Positions 62,229-64,000 of a DNA stretch of 64,000 nt are shown here, piece by piece (positions within the stretch are counted from its first letter, which is position 1; every line of letters starts with the position of its first letter). Origin of the DNA: Hyphomonadaceae bacterium. GTDB lineage: Bacteria > Pseudomonadota > Alphaproteobacteria > Caulobacterales > Aquidulcibacteraceae. The notes under the pieces are model-generated. The model saw nothing but the letters and a program-made list of their open reading frames with translations. It ran no database searches and was not told where the DNA came from. Both the position numbers and the translations under genes were made by a program. Where the stretch lies: NCBI GenBank assembly GCA_019636095.1, contig JAHBYF010000010.1, positions 78,508 to 142,507 of the forward strand, given 5' to 3'.

Positions 62229-64000
62229 TTAGAACCGATAACGGCCCGAGATCGCGAACGTACGACCGAGCACGCGATAGACTTGCGGGTCGGTGTTGGC
62301 TTGGCTGAACGTACCTTCGGCCGTTTGCGGCGGATAATCGTCGAAGATGTTGTCGACGTTCGCCGTGAGCGAGAAGGAGTCGGTGATGTTCCAGCGCGCC
62401 GACAGATCGACGTAGCTGGCATCCGGCGCATCGTCGCACCACGCGTAGGCCGCGCAGACGCCGTTCGAGTACACAGACGGCACATACGACCAGCGTCCGA
62501 ACAACGTCCAATCGCCAACGTTGTACGTCACAGAGAGTACCGACTTGTAGTCAGGCAACGCACCGCCGATCGCCGCGCTCGTTCCACCTGCGAGTTCCGT
62601 TCCGTTGAACTGGAACGAGTCGAGGATCGAATAGAGCTCGTTGATCGTCAGTTGGCCTGGGCCAATCGGCACCGACCATTCGAGCTGGATGTCCACACCT
62701 TCGGTCTCAAGCGAGGCTTGGTTGGACCGCGTGGTGTTCACCGACAGCACTTGTCCAGTCGACGGGTCGCGAACGATACGTGCGCAGCTGGCCGCAGTGA
62801 GATTTTGGTAGCAGTCCGTCAAGAAGAACTGCGCACCCACCGATGCGATAACATCAGACACCTCAATGTGGTAATAATCGACCGTGGCCCGGAAATCGCC
62901 CACCGGGAACCAGTCGGGTTGGAAGACCACGCCGTAGGTCAACGACTCGGCCGTTTCAGGCCCGAGGTTCGGGTTACCGAACGCGAAGGCTTGAACCTGA
63001 GAGTTGGCTTGTACGATCGGGAGTCCAACGGTCACAGCCGCAGTGCCAGGCGCCGCCGCACAATTGGCTGCGTTAGCCACCTGGGCGCACGGGTCAGCGA
63101 AGGGCGGGAAGCCCTGGTCGCCGGCCTGGAAGACTTCGAACACGTTCGGTGCGCGGGTCGCTTCGTTGTAGATCGCGCGGAAGCGCAACCACTCGGTCGG
63201 GGCCCATTCGCCGCCAATCTTGTAAGTGTCGACGTCGCCAATTGACGAGTAGTTCGACCGGCGGAAGCCGCCTTCAAGACCAAGGTAGTGAGCGAACGGA
63301 GCGTCGCTGACCAGCGGGACCGCGACTTCGGTGTACAGTTCGTACACGTCGATCTGACCCTCTTGGTCCTGCACCGCGTTGAAGCCCGCGATGTTACCCG
63401 TACGCTGCTCGTTATCGTTGTACGATCCCGAGAACGTATCGCGGTATTCGAAACCGAACACCGTCGCGACTGGGCCCGCCGGCAATTCGAACAGATCGCC
63501 GCGGACATAGCCCGCAATTCTGTTCTCTTCGACGATCGTGTCGTTGAAGGTGTTCACGCGAATGAAGCTCGCCATGCTGTCATCGAGTGTGCCCGGACCG
63601 AACATGTCGATTTGCTGGCAGCCTGGCAGCGCGAGAGCGCCGAGCGGATTGCCGGCGGCGTCAGCGCAGCCCGCGAGGCCCTGTTGGACCGCCGTGAAGT
63701 TGACGCTGTTTTCCGCACGGGTGTTGAACAGCACCTGGCCATAAGAACCGGTCAGGTTCCAGTCCCAGTTATCACCAAGGCTGCCGTCCAAGCTTGCCAT
63801 GAAGAAGAAGTTGTTGCTCTCGAAGTGACCGATACGAGCGCCAACTTCCGTGGTGCGGCGGTTGAGCGTGAACGGAGCGCCCGGAGTTGGACGCGACTGC
63901 AACGCAGCCCAGAGGTCAGCGTGATTAGCCTGGATGTACGCCGAGTTCACCGGGTTCAACACCACGTTGATGCCGGTCATCGGCGTCGGCGCCAGCTGGA
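62229..64000 (-). CDS. TonB-dependent receptor, 5' end beyond the window edge
   Basis: The visible 590 codons are the barrel part of a large TonB-dependent receptor of the caulobacterial type (often over 900 residues): FELPAGPVATVFGFEYRDTF, then WAPTEWLRFRAIYNEATRAPN, with many aromatic-rich strands. The last residues (VLGRTFAISGRYRF) end in Phe as outer-membrane barrels do. No start is present: the frame continues through the window end at 64000, so signal peptide and plug are outside. Several paired cysteines lie in loops. The ligand is unknown. Its terminator is at 62172-62195. Confidence 0.95.
   Translation of the reverse strand, partial: QLAPTPMTGINVVLNPVNSAYIQANHADLWAALQSRPTPGAPFTLNRRTTEVGARIGHFESNNFFFMASLDGSLGDNWDWNLTGSYGQVLFNTRAENSVNFTAVQQGLAGCADAAGNPLGALALPGCQQIDMFGPGTLDDSMASFIRVNTFNDTIVEENRIAGYVRGDLFELPAGPVATVFGFEYRDTFSGSYNDNEQRTGNIAGFNAVQDQEGQIDVYELYTEVAVPLVSDAPFAHYLGLEGGFRRSNYSSIGDVDTYKIGGEWAPTEWLRFRAIYNEATRAPNVFEVFQAGDQGFPPFADPCAQVANAANCAAAPGTAAVTVGLPIVQANSQVQAFAFGNPNLGPETAESLTYGVVFQPDWFPVGDFRATVDYYHIEVSDVIASVGAQFFLTDCYQNLTAASCARIVRDPSTGQVLSVNTTRSNQASLETEGVDIQLEWSVPIGPGQLTINELYSILDSFQFNGTELAGGTSAAIGGALPDYKSVLSVTYNVGDWTLFGRWSYVPSVYSNGVCAAYAWCDDAPDASYVDLSARWNITDSFSLTANVDNIFDDYPPQTAEGTFSQANTDPQVYRVLGRTFAISGRYRF

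Noticed and set aside
61800..63245. A 481-codon plus-strand frame across the oxygenase and TonB receptor genes
   Set aside because: It runs through two well-supported genes and the terminator between them and shows no family features.

Overview
The window is chromosomal DNA of a GC-rich alphaproteobacterium, most likely in or near the Caulobacterales/Hyphomonadaceae. The evidence is gene content: carB-greA adjacency, an ELM1-family protein, TonB-dependent receptors of caulobacterial type, a PA0069-type radical SAM protein, a YpfJ metallopeptidase, and a GAAC-N7-GAAC SOS box of the alphaproteobacterial form. No transposase, integrase, CRISPR array, rRNA or phage gene was seen. The assignment rests on family recognition, not on a search.

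Layout. 0-8.4 kb: a lipoprotein cut by the left edge, a beta-carbonic anhydrase, a TIR-TM-TonB fusion protein overlapping panD, a TadG-like von Willebrand protein, and a four-gene unit (SPFH protein, ribbon-helix-helix protein, CPBP protease, membrane zinc-ribbon protein) behind a promoter with a perfect palindrome at its -10. 8.5-27.4 kb: housekeeping and metabolic genes (carB, greA, ELM1, a response regulator, trxB, an MscS channel, a LysR regulator, YpfJ, an SOS-type radical SAM gene, a FolB-FolM-FolB pteridine cluster, an EamA transporter, a saccharopine dehydrogenase-like reductase, an aspartate-type aminotransferase, an M13 peptidase).

27.5-61 kb holds the core gene-expression genes, all on the minus strand but in four separate blocks: rpsL-rpsG-fusA (61-57.9 kb), tRNA-Trp-secE-nusG (52.5-51.5 kb), rplK-rplA (42.9-41.7 kb) and rplJ-rplL-rpoB-rpoC (37-27.5 kb). 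Between the blocks sit map, a membrane acyltransferase, an S41-like protein, a Tat-exported flavoprotein, an MprF-like protein, a TonB receptor with a divergent TetR gene, two tandem outer-membrane barrel proteins and a TPR-sulfotransferase. The right end has a prolyl-hydroxylase-like oxygenase and a TonB receptor whose start lies outside the window.

Most genes are ordinary. The points most worth a second look are the SPFH/RHH/CPBP unit and its operator-like palindrome, the TIR-TonB fusion with an apparently lost catalytic glutamate, the SOS-controlled and apparently leaderless radical SAM gene, a 30-codon hydrophobic peptide gene, a 58-aa membrane protein coupled to the MprF-like gene, and several strong palindromes in control regions. 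I found no clear complete novel system; the SPFH unit is the best candidate.
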